Assembly: GCA_902729415.1 (NCBI GenBank)
Contig: CACVCF010000157.1
Span: 1-64,000 of the forward strand
Direction of reading: 5' to 3'
DNA length: 64,000 nucleotides
DNA from: Terasakiella magnetica
GTDB lineage: Bacteria; Pseudomonadota; Alphaproteobacteria; Rhodospirillales; Magnetospirillaceae
Below, piece by piece: positions 63,846 through 64,000 of the stretch; within the stretch, counting starts at the first letter, position 1; the number at the start of each line of letters is the position of its first letter. The position numbers and the translations under genes are program-made. A model generated the notes under the pieces. It worked only from the letters and a program-made list of their open reading frames with translations. It made no database searches and had not been told where the DNA came from.

Positions 63846-64000
63846 GGCGGCGGACCATACTCCAAGCTGTCGGCAAAGGCCAGACCGGGCGATGTCTGCA
63901 CATAATGAGGGCTTGCCCTAGACTTAACGCGTATGGATTTTGCCAGTAGGTGCCTTACAGTCAAACAGACTATGATGTCGCTTCGAGTCCGGTACATATC
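63846..64000. other. Upstream region at window edge
   Basis: 155 bases upstream of the DUF952 gene. It should contain the promoter of the DUF952-pyrD-HAD run. No convincing motif or gene was seen before the window ends. Confidence 0.4.

Noticed and set aside
63940..64000. tRNA-like CTTCGAGTCC at the window end
   Set aside because: Resembles a T-loop, but no matching acceptor, D or anticodon arms can be drawn from the visible sequence.

Overview
The window reads as chromosome of a high-GC alphaproteobacterium of the Rhodospirillales, most like Magnetospirillum/Paramagnetospirillum. This rests on the gene repertoire (many multi-PAS sensor kinases, hemerythrins, a truncated globin, a CarD-FdxA-TerC region, long TrxR-like ferredoxin reductase, alphaproteobacterial GshA and PanD) and on dense operons with 4-base ATGA overlaps. 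No species is claimed.

Layout. 1-1950: an XRE/short-chain fatty acid type regulator with TTGCGAA operator half-sites, followed by a 113-bp tandem structured repeat. 1905-13565 (minus): one tightly overlapping run that joins a Cache/GAF sensor, a 1989-residue hybrid histidine kinase, a CheY-like receiver and an HD-GYP response regulator to the molybdate transporter genes modABC. 13751-19140: a Cache sensor kinase with an OmpR-type regulator, a bacteriohemerythrin, a truncated hemoglobin and a hemerythrin fused to an unrecognised 340-residue domain, suggesting oxygen or NO sensing. 19290-25683 (plus): a six-gene overlapping operon (Maf/DUF115 protein, left-handed beta-helix acyltransferase, DUF4910, AAC(3)-like acyltransferase, amino-acid adenylation enzyme, acyl carrier protein). 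It looks like a carrier-protein route for putting an aminoacyl group on a surface or flagellin glycan.

25820-33354: an exported protein, a PAS chemoreceptor with an FNR-type box, a helical exported protein behind a hairpin that covers its ribosome binding site, an Lrp regulator, peroxiredoxin, thioredoxin reductase, a LysR regulator and ArfB. 33470-33633 may encode a multi-hairpin small RNA. 33811-39267: a 5.2-kb genomic island at a tRNA-Arg(ACG) gene, bounded by a partial copy of the tRNA 3' half. It carries a frameshifted solute-binding protein with its sensor kinase, a frameshifted membrane protein and two unrecognised genes of lower GC.

39551-50038: OmpA-like lipoprotein, DUF4197 protein, a metallophosphatase relative lacking metal ligands, CarD, ferredoxin, TerC, a second copy of the structured repeat, a PAS-GGDEF-EAL protein with a degenerate GGDEF, a J-domain protein and GshA. 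50039-63845: housekeeping genes (panD-queC-YgjP peptidase-MFS; phoR-like kinase-maeB; a stress protein; MITE-like inverted repeats; mutS; ferredoxin reductase; HAD hydrolase-pyrD-DUF952).

Strongest unexplained signals: (1) the repeat family at 1657-1949 and 44682-44833, whose two versions show compensatory changes in two hairpin stems; (2) the glycan-aminoacylation operon; (3) the candidate RNA at 33470-33633; (4) the orphan hemerythrin-fused domain. No CRISPR array, complete insertion sequence or rRNA was seen.
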